A program made the position numbers and the translations under genes. From NCBI GenBank assembly GCA_947483555.1, contig CANKMW010000009.1, positions 1 through 64,000 of the forward strand: a DNA stretch of 64,000 nucleotides, written 5' to 3'. The notes under the pieces were generated by a model. The model worked only from the letters and a program-made list of their open reading frames with translations, ran no database searches and was not told where the DNA came from. Origin of the DNA: Myxococcales bacterium. Its GTDB lineage: Bacteria > Myxococcota_A > Polyangia > Haliangiales > Haliangiaceae. This document shows, piece by piece, positions 52,489 to 61,369 of this stretch (positions are counted from its first letter, which is position 1; every line of letters begins with the position of its first letter).

Positions 52489-55245
52489 ATGGCCGCCGCC
52501 CGAACGCTCGATCTGTCCCGCTTCCCCGGCCGCGTCATCGCCACCCGGACCATCCCGGCCCGCGAGGCGGTGCTCGCGCCGCTGCCGGCCGGGCTGCACC
52601 CGGCGCTGCAGGAGACGCTCGCGGCGCGCGGCATCGACCGGCTGTACAGCCACCAGGTCGAGGCGTTCGAGGCCGCGAGCGCCGGCGAGAACGTGGTGGT
52701 CACCACCGGCACCGCCAGCGGCAAGTCGCTGGCCTACCTGCTGCCGGTCATCCAGGCCACGCTCGACGATCCGTCGGCGCGCACGCTGCTCCTGTTCCCG
52801 ACCAAGGCGCTGACCCAGGATCAGCTCCGCGGCGTGCTCGGCCTGGTCGATCACCTCGCCACCCGCACCGACGTCGCGGCGCCGCGCATCGCCGCCGGCG
52901 TGTACGACGGCGACACCACGCCGGCCGAGCGGACCAAGGTCCGCGATCGCGCGAACCTGGTGCTCACCAACCCCGACATGCTGCACAGCGCGCTGTTGCC
53001 GAGCCACGGCCGGCGCGGCTTCGCCCACCTGTTCCGCAACGTCCGCTACATCGTCATCGACGAGCTGCACTCGTACCGCGGCGCGTTCGGCGCCCACGTC
53101 GCCAATCTGATGCGGCGACTCTTGCGGGTGTGCGCGCACCACGGCAGCACGCCGCGCTTCCTGTGCAGCTCGGCGACGATCGCCAACGCCCGCGAGCACG
53201 CCGAGGCGCTGTGTCACCGGCGGTTCCGGCTGATCGATCGCGACGGCTCGCCGTCGGCGGGCAAGGTCGTGCACTTCTGGCAGCCGCCGCTGACCGAGCG
53301 CGACACCCGGCGGCCGGTCACCGCCGAGCTGGCCACGCTGTTGCCCCACCTCATCGCCGCGCGCCACCGCACGATCGCGTTCTGCCGCAGCCGCAAGGAG
53401 ACCGAGATCGTCTTGAAGGAGTCGCGCGATCGGCTGCGCGACGTCGCCGGCCACGACGAGGGGTACCTCCTGGCCGGCTACCGCGGCGGCTACACGCCCG
53501 AGGAGCGGCGGCAGGTCGAGCGGTCGCTGGTCGACGGCAGCCTGGTCGGCGTGGTGTCGACCAACGCGCTCGAGCTCGGCATCGACATCGGCGCGCTGCA
53601 GGTGGTGGTGCAGGGCGGCTTCCCCGGGACCCGCGCCAGCTTCTGGCAGCAGCTCGGCCGCGCCGGCCGCCGCGACGAGCTCGCCCACGCGATCGTGGTG
53701 CTCGCGGTGTCGCCGACCGATCAGTTCATCGGCGAGCACCCCGACTGGCTGGTCGGGCAGCCCGCCGAGCACGCGGTGGTCGATCGCGACAACCTCGCGA
53801 TCCAGCTCGCCCATGTCCGGGCGGCGGCGGCCGAGCTGCCGCTGTCGCTCGATGACGCCGCGGTGTTCCCCGACCTCGGCGAGATCGTGGTCGTGCTCGA
53901 GAGGGCCGGCGAGGTGCGCGAGGCGCTCGGCAGCTGGCACTGGACCGGCGGCCTGTTCCCGGCCGGCGAGGTCAGCCTGCGCAACCTCCACAACGATCGG
54001 TTCAAGGTCGTCAACCGCGCCACCGGCACCACCTTGACCGAGATGAGCCGGCCGCAGGTCTACCGCGAGGCTCACACCCGCGCGGTCTACCTCCACGACG
54101 GCGTGCAGTACCAGGTCGAGGCCCTCGACCTCGTGCAGCACGTCGCCGCCGTCACCGAGGTCGAGCAGAACTTCTACACCCAGCCCGACGTCCGCACGGC
54201 CATCGACGTGCTGCTCACCCAGGAGCAGCGGTCGCTCGGGCTGACCGACGCGGCGTTCGGCGACGTCCGGGTCGACGACGTGGTGGTCGGCTACAAGATG
54301 CTCGAGTTCCACAACCACCAGAACCTCGGCTACGAGGCGCTGCACGAGCCGCTGCGCCTGGTGCTCGAGACCGAGGCGGTGTGGGTGACGGTGCCCGAGG
54401 CGGTGCTGGCGGTGCTCGGCGGCGAGCGCGAGGACGCGCTGGCCGGCATGGTCCACGCGCTGGGCGCGTGCGCGCGCCTGTACACGATGGCCGAGCGCTC
54501 GGATCTGTGCGCGACCAGCTTCCACGTCGCGGCCCTCGACACCGGCCGCACCGCGACCGCGCTGGTCTGTTACGACAGCCACCCGGGCGGGCTCGGCTAC
54601 GCCGCCAAGGCCTACGAGCGGCTCGACGAGGTGCTGACCGCCGCGCTCGGGCTGGTCGAGCGCTGCCGCTGCCAGCGAGGGTGCCCGGCCTGCGTCGGCC
54701 GCTGGTCGCGCGATCCGCGGCTGGTCGGCTGGGCTCTGCGCCGGCTGCGCGAGGAGGTGCCGGTGCCGGCCGCGGCGCCCGGCGAGTCGCCGGCGCCGCT
54801 GGCGCCGGTGCTGCGCCTGCCGGTGCCGCGCATCCCGTGGCGCGAGGTCGACGTGCGCTGGGACGAGCTGATCGCGCGGCTGCGGGCGGCGCGGGTCGAG
54901 GGCGCCGACCTGCTGGCGCGGCTGGGCCCGGCCGAGCGGCGCGGGGCGCGGTTGATCCTGAGGGTGGCGAGCCCAGGGCTGGCCGGCTGGCTCGGTTCGG
55001 ACGCCGCGCAGCGCCGGCTGTGGTCGGCGATCGCCGGTGTGGTCGACGTCCCCGCCGACGGGGCGCTCGCCGTCGACGTCGACGCCGCGGCCCGCGATCG
55101 GGCCCTGGTGACCGCGGGCAAGCTACAACGCCGGCACGACGATCTCGTCGCCGACCGGCCGGCGACCGAGCGCGACGCCAGCGCCAAGCTCGCGGCCGGC
55201 TACGTGCTCGCCGACGCCGGTCCGCGGCCGGAGCCGCAGCCATGA
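52489..55245 (+). CDS. DEAD/DExH helicase with DUF1998 zinc-binding domain (MrfA-like)
   Basis: A 918-residue superfamily-2 helicase. Q-motif region LYSHQVEAFEA; Walker A TTGTASGKS (72-80); Walker B/DExH VIDELHSYRG (about 185-195); motif III CSSATIAN; motif V TNALELGIDIG; motif VI QQLGRAGRRDE. The C-terminal DUF1998 region holds four Cys, including CRCQRGCPAC, as in MrfA, which repairs mitomycin lesions in Bacillus, and yeast Hrq1. An extra C-terminal domain (about 770-918) is specific to this protein. ATG 52489 follows GGAGCTGCTCC. The stop overlaps the UvrD-like gene (ATGA), so it heads a three-gene operon. Confidence 0.9.
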   Translation: MAAARTLDLSRFPGRVIATRTIPAREAVLAPLPAGLHPALQETLAARGIDRLYSHQVEAFEAASAGENVVVTTGTASGKSLAYLLPVIQATLDDPSARTLLLFPTKALTQDQLRGVLGLVDHLATRTDVAAPRIAAGVYDGDTTPAERTKVRDRANLVLTNPDMLHSALLPSHGRRGFAHLFRNVRYIVIDELHSYRGAFGAHVANLMRRLLRVCAHHGSTPRFLCSSATIANAREHAEALCHRRFRLIDRDGSPSAGKVVHFWQPPLTERDTRRPVTAELATLLPHLIAARHRTIAFCRSRKETEIVLKESRDRLRDVAGHDEGYLLAGYRGGYTPEERRQVERSLVDGSLVGVVSTNALELGIDIGALQVVVQGGFPGTRASFWQQLGRAGRRDELAHAIVVLAVSPTDQFIGEHPDWLVGQPAEHAVVDRDNLAIQLAHVRAAAAELPLSLDDAAVFPDLGEIVVVLERAGEVREALGSWHWTGGLFPAGEVSLRNLHNDRFKVVNRATGTTLTEMSRPQVYREAHTRAVYLHDGVQYQVEALDLVQHVAAVTEVEQNFYTQPDVRTAIDVLLTQEQRSLGLTDAAFGDVRVDDVVVGYKMLEFHNHQNLGYEALHEPLRLVLETEAVWVTVPEAVLAVLGGEREDALAGMVHALGACARLYTMAERSDLCATSFHVAALDTGRTATALVCYDSHPGGLGYAAKAYERLDEVLTAALGLVERCRCQRGCPACVGRWSRDPRLVGWALRRLREEVPVPAAAPGESPAPLAPVLRLPVPRIPWREVDVRWDELIARLRAARVEGADLLARLGPAERRGARLILRVASPGLAGWLGSDAAQRRLWSAIAGVVDVPADGALAVDVDAAARDRALVTAGKLQRRHDDLVADRPATERDASAKLAAGYVLADAGPRPEPQP

Positions 55246-57119
55246 CCGCGCCGGTGTGGCACGGCCTGCAGCGGCAGGTGCGCGCCGAGCGGCGGCGTGG
55301 CGGGGCGTCGATCGTGGCGATGCCGGTGCCGGCGCGGGTGACGCCACCGGTGAAGGTGGCGCCGCCGTCGGCCGATGCGCCGCTGGTCGCGACCGCGGTC
55401 GTCGATCCGGTCGAGCTCGCCGCGCGGCTGGCCGCGGTGGAGGCCGTGAGCCCGCGGCTGCACGCTCGCCTGGGCGCGCTCGATCCGGCGCAGCAGGCGG
55501 CGGTGCTGGCCGACGAGCCGGCCGCGCTGGTTCGAGCCCAGGTCGGCAGCGGCAAGACCACGGTGCTGATCCACAAGGCGCTGCATCTCCACCTCGTGTG
55601 CGGGGTGCCGCTCCAGCAGCTCGCGATCCTGACCTTCACCACCAAGGCCGCCGACCAGCTGCGGGTGCGGCTCGACGAGCTGGTCGGCCGGGTCACCACG
55701 CCGGGCGAGCGCTGGCTCATGGGCACGTTCCACGCGGTGGCGGTGGCGCTGCTCCAGCGGGTGCTGCCGCTCGAAGCGGTCGGCCACCGCCCCGACTTCA
55801 CCGTGCTCGACGAGGACGCGGTGGTGGCGCTGATCGACGAGCTGGCCACCGCCCACAAGCTGCGGGTCGGGCACCGCCGCCGCCTGCGCGAGCGGATGCG
55901 GGCGGTGGCCGCCGGCGGTAGCCCGGGCACCGGCGACCTCGGCCGGCTGGCGGCGCTGGTGCGCGACGCCAAGCGGGCGCGCAACGCGATGGACTTCGAC
56001 GATCTGATCGATCACGCCACCACGCTGCTCGCCGCGCCAGAGGTTGCGCGGCCGCGCTGGATCCTGGTCGACGAACTGCAGGACTGCGAGCCGCGCGACC
56101 TCGAGCTGGTGCGCCGCCTGCGCGGGCCCGCCGGCCGGTTCTTCGGCGTCGGCGATCCGCGGCAGGCGATCTACGGCTGGCGCGGTGGCGGGCCCGACGG
56201 CTTCGCCCGCGCCGCCGCGGCGCTCGCCTGCGTGGTCCACGAGCTGCCGGCCAGCTACCGCAGCAGCCGCACCATCCTCGACGGCGCGCGGGCGGTGCTG
56301 GGCGCGCAGCCGGTGGCCGGCGGCGACCTGATCGCGGTGCGCCCGCCCGGCGCGCCGATCATCGTGCGCCGCCACCACGATCCAGTCGCCGAGGCGAGCT
56401 ACCTGGCCGCACGCCTCGCCGCGCTCCACGCCGGTGGTGTGCCCTACGTCGAGCTCGCCGTGCTGTGCCGGCTGCGCGCCCAGGTCGACGCGCTCGGCCA
56501 GGCCCTCACCGCCCACGGCGTGCCGTGGGCCGTCGACGGCGATGGGGTCGATCGCGATGCGATCCGGTTGCTCACGCTCCACGCTGCCAAGGGGCTCGAG
56601 TTTCGTCACGTCTTCATCGCCGGCGCCAACCTCGGCATCCTGCCGCTCATGATCCGCGATCGGATCGAGGACGAGGCCGAGGAGCGGCGGCTCTTGTTCG
56701 TCGCGATCACCCGCGCCCGCGACACGGTCGAGATCTCGTACGTCGCGTGGCCGCACCAGTTCGGCGCGCTGGGCGCGCCCAGCCCGCTGCTCTACCTCTT
56801 GCCGGCGGCGGTGGTCGAGTGGCACGACGCGAACGCGCCGGTGGTCGCCGCCTCCGCGGTCATGGCCGCGCCGGTCGTCGCAGCGTTCGCGGCAGCCCCC
56901 GCCGCGTCGTCGCCCCCGCTGGCGCCCTCGAGCTCCGCCGTCGCTGGCCCCTGGCGCGCCGGGCAGGCCGTCCGCCACCCGCGCTACGGCGCCGGCGTCG
57001 TCGTTCGCCTCGCCGGCGACACGGTCGAGTGCGAGTTCGGCAAGCTGGGCGGGCGCGCGTTCCCGCTGCGCCTGTGCCCGCTGGTCGCCGTCGCCGGGGA
57101 GGGCGGAGCGGCGCCGTGA
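55242..57119 (+). CDS. UvrD/Rep-family helicase, compact
   Basis: A 625-residue superfamily-1A helicase. The Q-motif/Walker A region is LDPAQQAAVLADEPAALVRAQ then VGSGKTTVLI (101-110). Walker B is ILVDELQDCEP; motif III GVGDPRQAIYGWRGG; motif IV ELPASYRSSRTIL; motif V LTLHAAKGLEFRHVFI; motif VI ERRLLFVAITRARD. The 1B/2B insertions are shorter than in UvrD (about 720 aa). A C-terminal beta domain (AGQAVRHPRYGAGVVVRL) resembles the tail of UvrD/PcrA that contacts RNA polymerase. It overlaps both neighbours by four bases. ATG 55242 is used. Confidence 0.92.
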   Translation: MTAPVWHGLQRQVRAERRRGGASIVAMPVPARVTPPVKVAPPSADAPLVATAVVDPVELAARLAAVEAVSPRLHARLGALDPAQQAAVLADEPAALVRAQVGSGKTTVLIHKALHLHLVCGVPLQQLAILTFTTKAADQLRVRLDELVGRVTTPGERWLMGTFHAVAVALLQRVLPLEAVGHRPDFTVLDEDAVVALIDELATAHKLRVGHRRRLRERMRAVAAGGSPGTGDLGRLAALVRDAKRARNAMDFDDLIDHATTLLAAPEVARPRWILVDELQDCEPRDLELVRRLRGPAGRFFGVGDPRQAIYGWRGGGPDGFARAAAALACVVHELPASYRSSRTILDGARAVLGAQPVAGGDLIAVRPPGAPIIVRRHHDPVAEASYLAARLAALHAGGVPYVELAVLCRLRAQVDALGQALTAHGVPWAVDGDGVDRDAIRLLTLHAAKGLEFRHVFIAGANLGILPLMIRDRIEDEAEERRLLFVAITRARDTVEISYVAWPHQFGALGAPSPLLYLLPAAVVEWHDANAPVVAASAVMAAPVVAAFAAAPAASSPPLAPSSSAVAGPWRAGQAVRHPRYGAGVVVRLAGDTVECEFGKLGGRAFPLRLCPLVAVAGEGGAAP

Positions 57120-57754
57120 CCTGGGCCTGGTACCTCGGCGAGCTCGCCGACCATCTGGCCCGCGCCCTGGTGGAGCTCGAGGCCGGGCTCCGCCTCGAGC
57201 AAGCGCCGCACGGCCTCGACGCCTGGGACGAACGCGCGCTGCAGCAGGCGCTCGCCGCCGCCCTCGCCCGCGACCACGAGGTGGCCCGCGAGGTCCACTA
57301 TCCGTCGACCGCTGGCAAGAAGCTCAGCCACCGCGCCCGCTGCGACCTGGTGCTGTCGCCGGCCGGCCAGCCGCTGTCGCGCGGCGAGCCCTTGCCCGGC
57401 CTGTGTCCACCCGACCGCGCGCTGTGGCTCGAGCTCAAGGTCGCCCGCCAGCGTCGCCCCGGCGGCGCGCGCGACGGTCGCTACGGCGCGCAGTGGCGTC
57501 ACAACCTGGTCGCCGACCTGCGCAAGATGGCCGCCGAGGCGCGCATCCACGACGCCGCCCTGGTCGTGGTCGTGTTCACCGAGGACGAGTCGACCCTGCA
57601 CCGCGATCTCGACGGCTTCGAGGCCGTGCTCATCCAGCACGACGTCGTCGCCGGCTTCCGCCACGTCCGCACCGTCGCCATCACCGACCGCATCGGCCAC
57701 CGCACCTGTGGCGTCGCGCTCTGGCCGACCGTGCAGCGCGTCGCGGGTTCGTAA
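57116..57754 (+). CDS. Predicted PD-(D/E)XK-like nuclease, third gene of the helicase operon
   Basis: A 212-residue protein with no recognised family name. Motif layout: E59 (HEVAREV) helix, then D77 in RCDLVLSP and E106-x-K108 in LWLELKVA, the D...E-x-K arrangement of PD-(D/E)XK nucleases, followed by a helix with WRHNLVADLRKM as a possible motif with conserved Arg/Asn. A beta strand ALVVVVFTEDE follows. The GTG start (57116) overlaps the UvrD-like stop. Its linkage to two helicases suggests DNA end processing or defence. Activity is inference from the motifs. Confidence 0.65.
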   Translation: MTWAWYLGELADHLARALVELEAGLRLEQAPHGLDAWDERALQQALAAALARDHEVAREVHYPSTAGKKLSHRARCDLVLSPAGQPLSRGEPLPGLCPPDRALWLELKVARQRRPGGARDGRYGAQWRHNLVADLRKMAAEARIHDAALVVVVFTEDESTLHRDLDGFEAVLIQHDVVAGFRHVRTVAITDRIGHRTCGVALWPTVQRVAGS

Positions 57755-57848
57755 CCGCCGGTGGGCGATGGCGCGAAGCGGCCACGCCTTGCGAGAAGTC
57801 TAGCGCGCTCTCTTGAAGCGGCGCGGAGCAGACGGTACGCAAACCCGC

Positions 57849-58943
57849 ATGGCCAGCTCGAAGAAAGCGCCCGGCGCGAAGTCGAAGCATGCGGTCACCG
57901 CCACGGAGCCGTCGGCCGCCTCGGCGGGCGAGGCGGCGGCGCTTCGTCACGGCGCGGAGGCAGCGGGCGCGAAGAGCGTCAAGCCAGGCTTCGCGTACTC
58001 GCCGGAGCAGGATCTCGCCTTCGCGCTCGGCTGGCCGCACATGCGTCACCTGGTCGAGGGCGGCGCTGACGACGACGCGTCGCTCGTCGAGGCCGCTCGC
58101 GCGATCGCCGCGCCGACGCGTACGGCGAAGATCGCGCCGCGGCTCGCGCGCCTGCTCGCGTTCGGCATCTATCCCGACGGCAAGGGCGGTGTGCTGCTCG
58201 AGCACGAAGGCAAGAAGGTCGCCCCTGCCGGCCCGATGAGCGAGGACGAAGCACGCCGCATCGTCAGCGCGCGCATGAAGAAGAAGAATCTCCAGGTCAC
58301 CGAGAACGACCTGGTGTTGCTGCTCGAGGCGCTCGTCGGGCCCGAGCCGCTCACCGACGCCATCGTCGCGACGCTCGAAGGCTTCGGCGACGACGAGCTG
58401 CGCAAGCGGAACGACGCCGGCCGCTTCTACGCGTACTACGTCGGCTTCGGCCTCCTGCGCGTCCGCGCCAAGGTCGCCGAGAAGCAGCGGGCGAGGCTCG
58501 AGGCGGTGTTCGCGCGTGGCGCAAAGGAAGGTCCGACCGACTTGCCCTCGCGCTCGCTGATCCAGATGCTCGACGTCGCGCTGCACGGAGCAGCCGGCGC
58601 GACTCGCAGCGGCGATCGGGTGGGCGACGCGATCGATCCGTACGACCTGTTGCACGTCACCGACGACCCTGCGCTCGTGCGGACCAACGTCGAGAAGCAG
58701 CCCGTAGACGAGTCGTTCACCATGGACGCGCGACTGGTCTTCCTCGGCGGCGACGAGGTCATCGACGTGTACGCGAAGCGCTGGAGCAAGATCAAAGACG
58801 CCGACGAGCAGCGTGAGATCGTGCGCACCTTCGGCGAAATTCGATCGCCACGGGTGGTGAAGCTGATGAGCGCTCTCGCTGCGACCTCGAAGGCCAAGAA
58901 GCAGGCGGCCGCGTGGCTCGCGGCGCACGAGAAGAAGGCCTGA
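57849..58943 (+). CDS. Conserved protein of helical repeats, function unknown
   Basis: A 364-residue cytoplasmic protein. Residues 1-55 are Lys/Ala/Ser-rich and low-complexity. The rest is helical (DEARRIVSARMKKKNLQVTE near the middle and a Lys/Ala-rich C-terminus) with no membrane segment. No family or catalytic motif is recognised. ATG 57849 is chosen over the longer frame because it lies at the start of the Lys-rich segment; neither start has a clear ribosome-binding site. It has lower third-position GC than its neighbours, so its codon use differs slightly. Its distance of 94 bases from the nuclease gene argues against the same operon. Confidence 0.6.
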   Translation: MASSKKAPGAKSKHAVTATEPSAASAGEAAALRHGAEAAGAKSVKPGFAYSPEQDLAFALGWPHMRHLVEGGADDDASLVEAARAIAAPTRTAKIAPRLARLLAFGIYPDGKGGVLLEHEGKKVAPAGPMSEDEARRIVSARMKKKNLQVTENDLVLLLEALVGPEPLTDAIVATLEGFGDDELRKRNDAGRFYAYYVGFGLLRVRAKVAEKQRARLEAVFARGAKEGPTDLPSRSLIQMLDVALHGAAGATRSGDRVGDAIDPYDLLHVTDDPALVRTNVEKQPVDESFTMDARLVFLGGDEVIDVYAKRWSKIKDADEQREIVRTFGEIRSPRVVKLMSALAATSKAKKQAAAWLAAHEKKA

Positions 58944-59175
58944 AACCAAAGGCACGCTGCACTACTACGGCGGGACCTGGTACTGCTGTACCGCCGCCGC
59001 GTCAGCCTACTGACGCTCGCCCTGGTCAGCGGCTCGATCTCGTCCGCCGCGGCGACATCTGGGAGGCGCAGCTGCGCTGGTCTGGGGTAGCAGTGGGTGT
59101 GCTCGCCGGCACGTACGATGACGGCCGGGGTAGCGACGATTGCGGACCAGGACATCGGGACGCCACACTGTTGGG

Positions 59176-59550
59176 ATGACGCCGCCTCGCCCGAGAACTG
59201 CGCGGCCCGATCGACGCAGCGGGAGGCCGACCGAGCGGGTGGTCTGGACCATGCTTTCGGCCGAGGACGTGTGCGTCGGCGACGTGCTGGTGTGGGGCAC
59301 CGTGGTGGCCAAGGCCTGGGGCGGCGCGCTCGGCATCGAGGCCTGGCGGGTCGTGATCGAGGACCGCCACCGGCCGCTGTGGCTGGCACCCGACGAGCCG
59401 ATCCACTGCCGCCAGCGCGCGCCCGCGTCGTCGCCGACCGGGCTCGATGGCGTCGTCGGCAGCGGACCCTACGCCGCCGATCGAGCCACCACCCTCCGCC
59501 AGCTGGTTCGCCGCGCCGCCGCCGAGTCCACACGACGCAAGCGGCGCTGA
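59176..59550 (+). CDS. Small hypothetical protein
   Basis: A 124-residue protein. The core [17 protein letters not shown], then [18 protein letters not shown], has a beta-rich look; both ends are Arg-rich. No known domain. ATG 59176 is chosen by position. The preceding 230 bases (58944-59175) show no gene. It is 16 bases before the mqo remnant. Low evidence beyond an open frame with plausible codon use. Confidence 0.45.
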   Translation: MTPPRPRTARPDRRSGRPTERVVWTMLSAEDVCVGDVLVWGTVVAKAWGGALGIEAWRVVIEDRHRPLWLAPDEPIHCRQRAPASSPTGLDGVVGSGPYAADRATTLRQLVRRAAAESTRRKRR

Positions 59551-59566
59551 CCGATACAATCGCCCC

Positions 59567-59737
59567 ATGTCCGTGGACGGCGAGTGTGACGTCGCGCTGA
59601 TCGGCGCGGGGATCATGAGCGCGACCCTGGGGACGCTGCTGCGCAAGCTCGAGCCAACCCTGCGCGTCGAAGCGTTCGAGCGCCTCGATCGGGCCGCGGC
59701 CGAGAGCTCGGACGCCTGGAACAACGCCGGCACCGGG
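59567..59737 (+). pseudogene. mqo: Malate:quinone oxidoreductase N-terminal stub
   Basis: From ATG 59567, 57 residues match the start of Mqo: [18 protein letters not shown] with the FAD-binding GAGIMS, and [11 protein letters not shown]. Mqo oxidises malate at the membrane and is normally about 490-520 aa. Similarity ends abruptly at about 59737, 18 bases before the operator of the next gene. The rest is gone, so the ADP-ribosylglycohydrolase segment must have replaced it. It cannot be functional. Confidence 0.8.
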
Positions 59738-59754
59738 CGTCGGCCGATAAGAAG

Positions 59755-59771
59755 AGTGTATCATAGACACT
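59755..59771. promoter_or_regulatory. Second candidate NrtR operator
   Basis: AGTGTATCATAGACACT has 5-bp palindromic arms (AGTGT/ACACT) and directly abuts the ATG at 59772. Twelve of 15 core positions match the operator at 11734-11748. TATCAT within it would serve as a -10 element, giving a leaderless or near-leaderless message because no ribosome-binding site can fit. Confidence 0.55.
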
Positions 59772-60671
59772 ATGACGATCGACCCGTCCGCCGCCGCGTG
59801 TCTCGCCCGCGCCCGCCGTTGCCTCGATGGCCTGTCGGTCGGCGACGCGTTCGGTGAGAGCTTCTTCCCGCGCCGCGGCGACATCGAGGCGCGGCGGATC
59901 GCGACCCACGGGCCATGGCGCTGGACCGATGACACCGCGATGGCGGTGTCGATCACCGAGGAGTTGATCGCGCGCGGTGACGTCGACGAGGACGCGCTGG
60001 CCGTGCGCTTCGCGCGCCGCTACGCCGCCGAGCCGTGGCGCGGGTACGGCGGCACCGCGCACGAGATCCTGACCGCGATCGGCGACGGCATGCCGTGGAA
60101 CGTCGCGGCGCGGGCGCCGTTCGGTGGCCAGGGCTCGAAGGGCAACGGCTCGGCGATGCGGGTCGCGCCGCTGGGCGCGTACTTCGCCCACGATCTCGAG
60201 GCCGCGATCGCGGCCGCCCGGCGCTCGGCGCGGCCGACGCACCTCCACCGCGATGGCGAGGCGGGGGCGATCGCGATCGCGGTGGCGACGGCGATGGCGG
60301 CCCGCATGGCGGCCGGCGAGGTCCCGCGCGACGGCGCCGCTCTGCTGGCCACCGCCTACGAGCACACCCCGACCAGCCTGACCCGCGACGGCCTCGATGT
60401 GGCGATGCGCCTGCCGGCCGACACCGCGGTGGGCACCGCCGCGCTGCGCCTCGGCAACGGGTCGCGGGTGATCTGCGACGACACCGTGCCGCTCTGTGTG
60501 TGGGCCGCCGCCCGCCACCTCGACGACTACGAAGCGGCGCTGTGGACCACGCTGTCGGCGCTCGGCGACATGGACACCACCTGCGCGATCGTCGGCGGCA
60601 TCGTCGCGGCCGGCGGTGCAGCGATCCCGCAGGCCTGGCTCGACCGCCGCGAGCCGATGCCGCCGCTGTAA
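59772..60671 (+). CDS. ADP-ribosylglycohydrolase family protein
   Basis: A 299-residue DraG/ARH-fold hydrolase, which removes ADP-ribose from proteins or small molecules with two metal ions. The N-terminal metal ligands are in TDDT (52-55, [12 protein letters not shown]), and [14 protein letters not shown] is the family start. The C-terminal ligands are in [17 protein letters not shown], where the usual GGDTDT reads GDMDTT. Other family blocks: [15 protein letters not shown] and [18 protein letters not shown] 59772 follows the operator directly. It may free ADP-ribose, the NrtR ligand, and so link NAD turnover to the salvage operon. Confidence 0.9.
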   Translation: MTIDPSAAACLARARRCLDGLSVGDAFGESFFPRRGDIEARRIATHGPWRWTDDTAMAVSITEELIARGDVDEDALAVRFARRYAAEPWRGYGGTAHEILTAIGDGMPWNVAARAPFGGQGSKGNGSAMRVAPLGAYFAHDLEAAIAAARRSARPTHLHRDGEAGAIAIAVATAMAARMAAGEVPRDGAALLATAYEHTPTSLTRDGLDVAMRLPADTAVGTAALRLGNGSRVICDDTVPLCVWAAARHLDDYEAALWTTLSALGDMDTTCAIVGGIVAAGGAAIPQAWLDRREPMPPL

Positions 60672-60694
60672 CCGGCGCCGTGGGCGCCGGCACT
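60668..60694. repeat. 27-bp direct repeat flanking the toxin-antitoxin pair, copy 1
   Basis: Matches 61370-61396 at 25 of 27 positions. This copy begins at the ADP-ribosylglycohydrolase stop codon and contains the hairpin above. The two copies are 702 bases apart and enclose the parE/phd genes. Confidence 0.6.
60672..60690 (+). terminator. Strong GC hairpin after the ADP-ribosylglycohydrolase
   Basis: CCGGCGCC and GGCGCCGG form a perfect 8-bp stem with a GTG loop right after the stop codon. No T-run follows. It lies between convergent genes and is nearly repeated beyond the toxin-antitoxin pair at 61374-61392. Confidence 0.45.
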
Positions 60695-60697
60695 TCC

Positions 60698-60994
60698 TCA
60701 GCGCTGCGGTGGTTGCAGGCGGAGGCGATGATGGCCTTCGAAGACGGTCAGCACCAGGATCCGCGTTGCCTCGATGCGATAGATGATCCGGTAGGCCTTG
60801 AGGAACACCTCCCGGATATCCGGATCTCCCCATTCCGGCACGATGCGGCCGCCACGGGGAGCACGCGCCGCGCGCTCGGCGCGGTCGACGAGCTTGTCGG
60901 CCCAGGCGAGCGCCGTGTCCGGATCGTCGCGAGCGATGTAGAGCGCGATGGCGTCCAGATCGGCCAGCGCCTGGGGCGAGAACTCAGTCCTCAT
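60698..60994 (-). CDS. parE: ParE/RelE-superfamily toxin
   Basis: A 98-residue toxin. FSPQALADLDAIALYIARDDPDTALAWADKL is the two-helix start of the family (split by a loop), and REVFLKAYRIIYRIE / LVLTVFEGHH are its core strands, as in ParE (gyrase inhibitor) and RelE (ribosome-dependent mRNase) proteins. The conserved Arg/Tyr pattern fits ParE better than RelE, but the target is not proven. The antitoxin gene precedes it with an 11-base overlap, as usual for antitoxin-first modules. Confidence 0.88.
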   Translation of the reverse strand: MRTEFSPQALADLDAIALYIARDDPDTALAWADKLVDRAERAARAPRGGRIVPEWGDPDIREVFLKAYRIIYRIEATRILVLTVFEGHHRLRLQPPQR

Positions 60995-61280
60995 GCGCCG
61001 CGGCCACGATGCGGGCCTTGAGCCGCTTCCGGACCTCGGCAGCCGAGAGGGATCGCCCGGAGGCCGCGCTGTCCAGACCGGCCTGGATCTTCGCCTTCAC
61101 CAGCTCGCGATACTCCAGGTCAGCGAACTCTTGTGGCGTGAGCACGACCGCGGCCGCCTTCCCGTTCTGTGTGATGACCAGCGGCCGCCGATTCGCATGG
61201 AGACGTCGCAGGTACTCGGACGCGCGGGTCTTGAACTCCCCGATGGGGATGATGTCTTCAGCGACGTTGACCTTGCGCAT
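60984..61280 (-). CDS. Phd/YefM-family antitoxin
   Basis: A 98-residue antitoxin. EDIIPIGEFKTRASEYLRRL and RRPLVITQNGKAAAVVLTPQEF are the Phd/YefM DNA-binding fold; the C-terminal half (about 55-98) is a helical toxin-binding tail. The GGGAGG site at 61285-61290 lies just before the ATG at 61280. Antitoxins of this family repress their own promoter; an imperfect inverted repeat at 61299-61316 is the likely operator. Confidence 0.9.
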   Translation of the reverse strand: MRKVNVAEDIIPIGEFKTRASEYLRRLHANRRPLVITQNGKAAAVVLTPQEFADLEYRELVKAKIQAGLDSAASGRSLSAAEVRKRLKARIVAAAHED

Positions 61281-61298
61281 GGGGCCTCCCTTCGAGGC

Positions 61299-61316
61299 TG
61301 GTCCAAATTACGACCA
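61299..61316 (-). promoter_or_regulatory. Possible autoregulatory operator of the toxin-antitoxin pair
   Basis: TGGTC and GACCA are 5-bp arms around an AT-rich 8-base centre, 18 bases upstream of the antitoxin ATG. AT-rich sequence is rare here. Its position fits Phd-type autoregulation, but the match is short. Confidence 0.35.
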
Positions 61317-61369
61317 AGATGCTGCGGTGGCAAGGTCCGAGTCAGACGGCCTGGGCCGGTCACCATCAT

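Noticed and set aside
52414..54582. 722-codon minus-strand frame
   Set aside because: Antisense shadow of the MrfA-like helicase.
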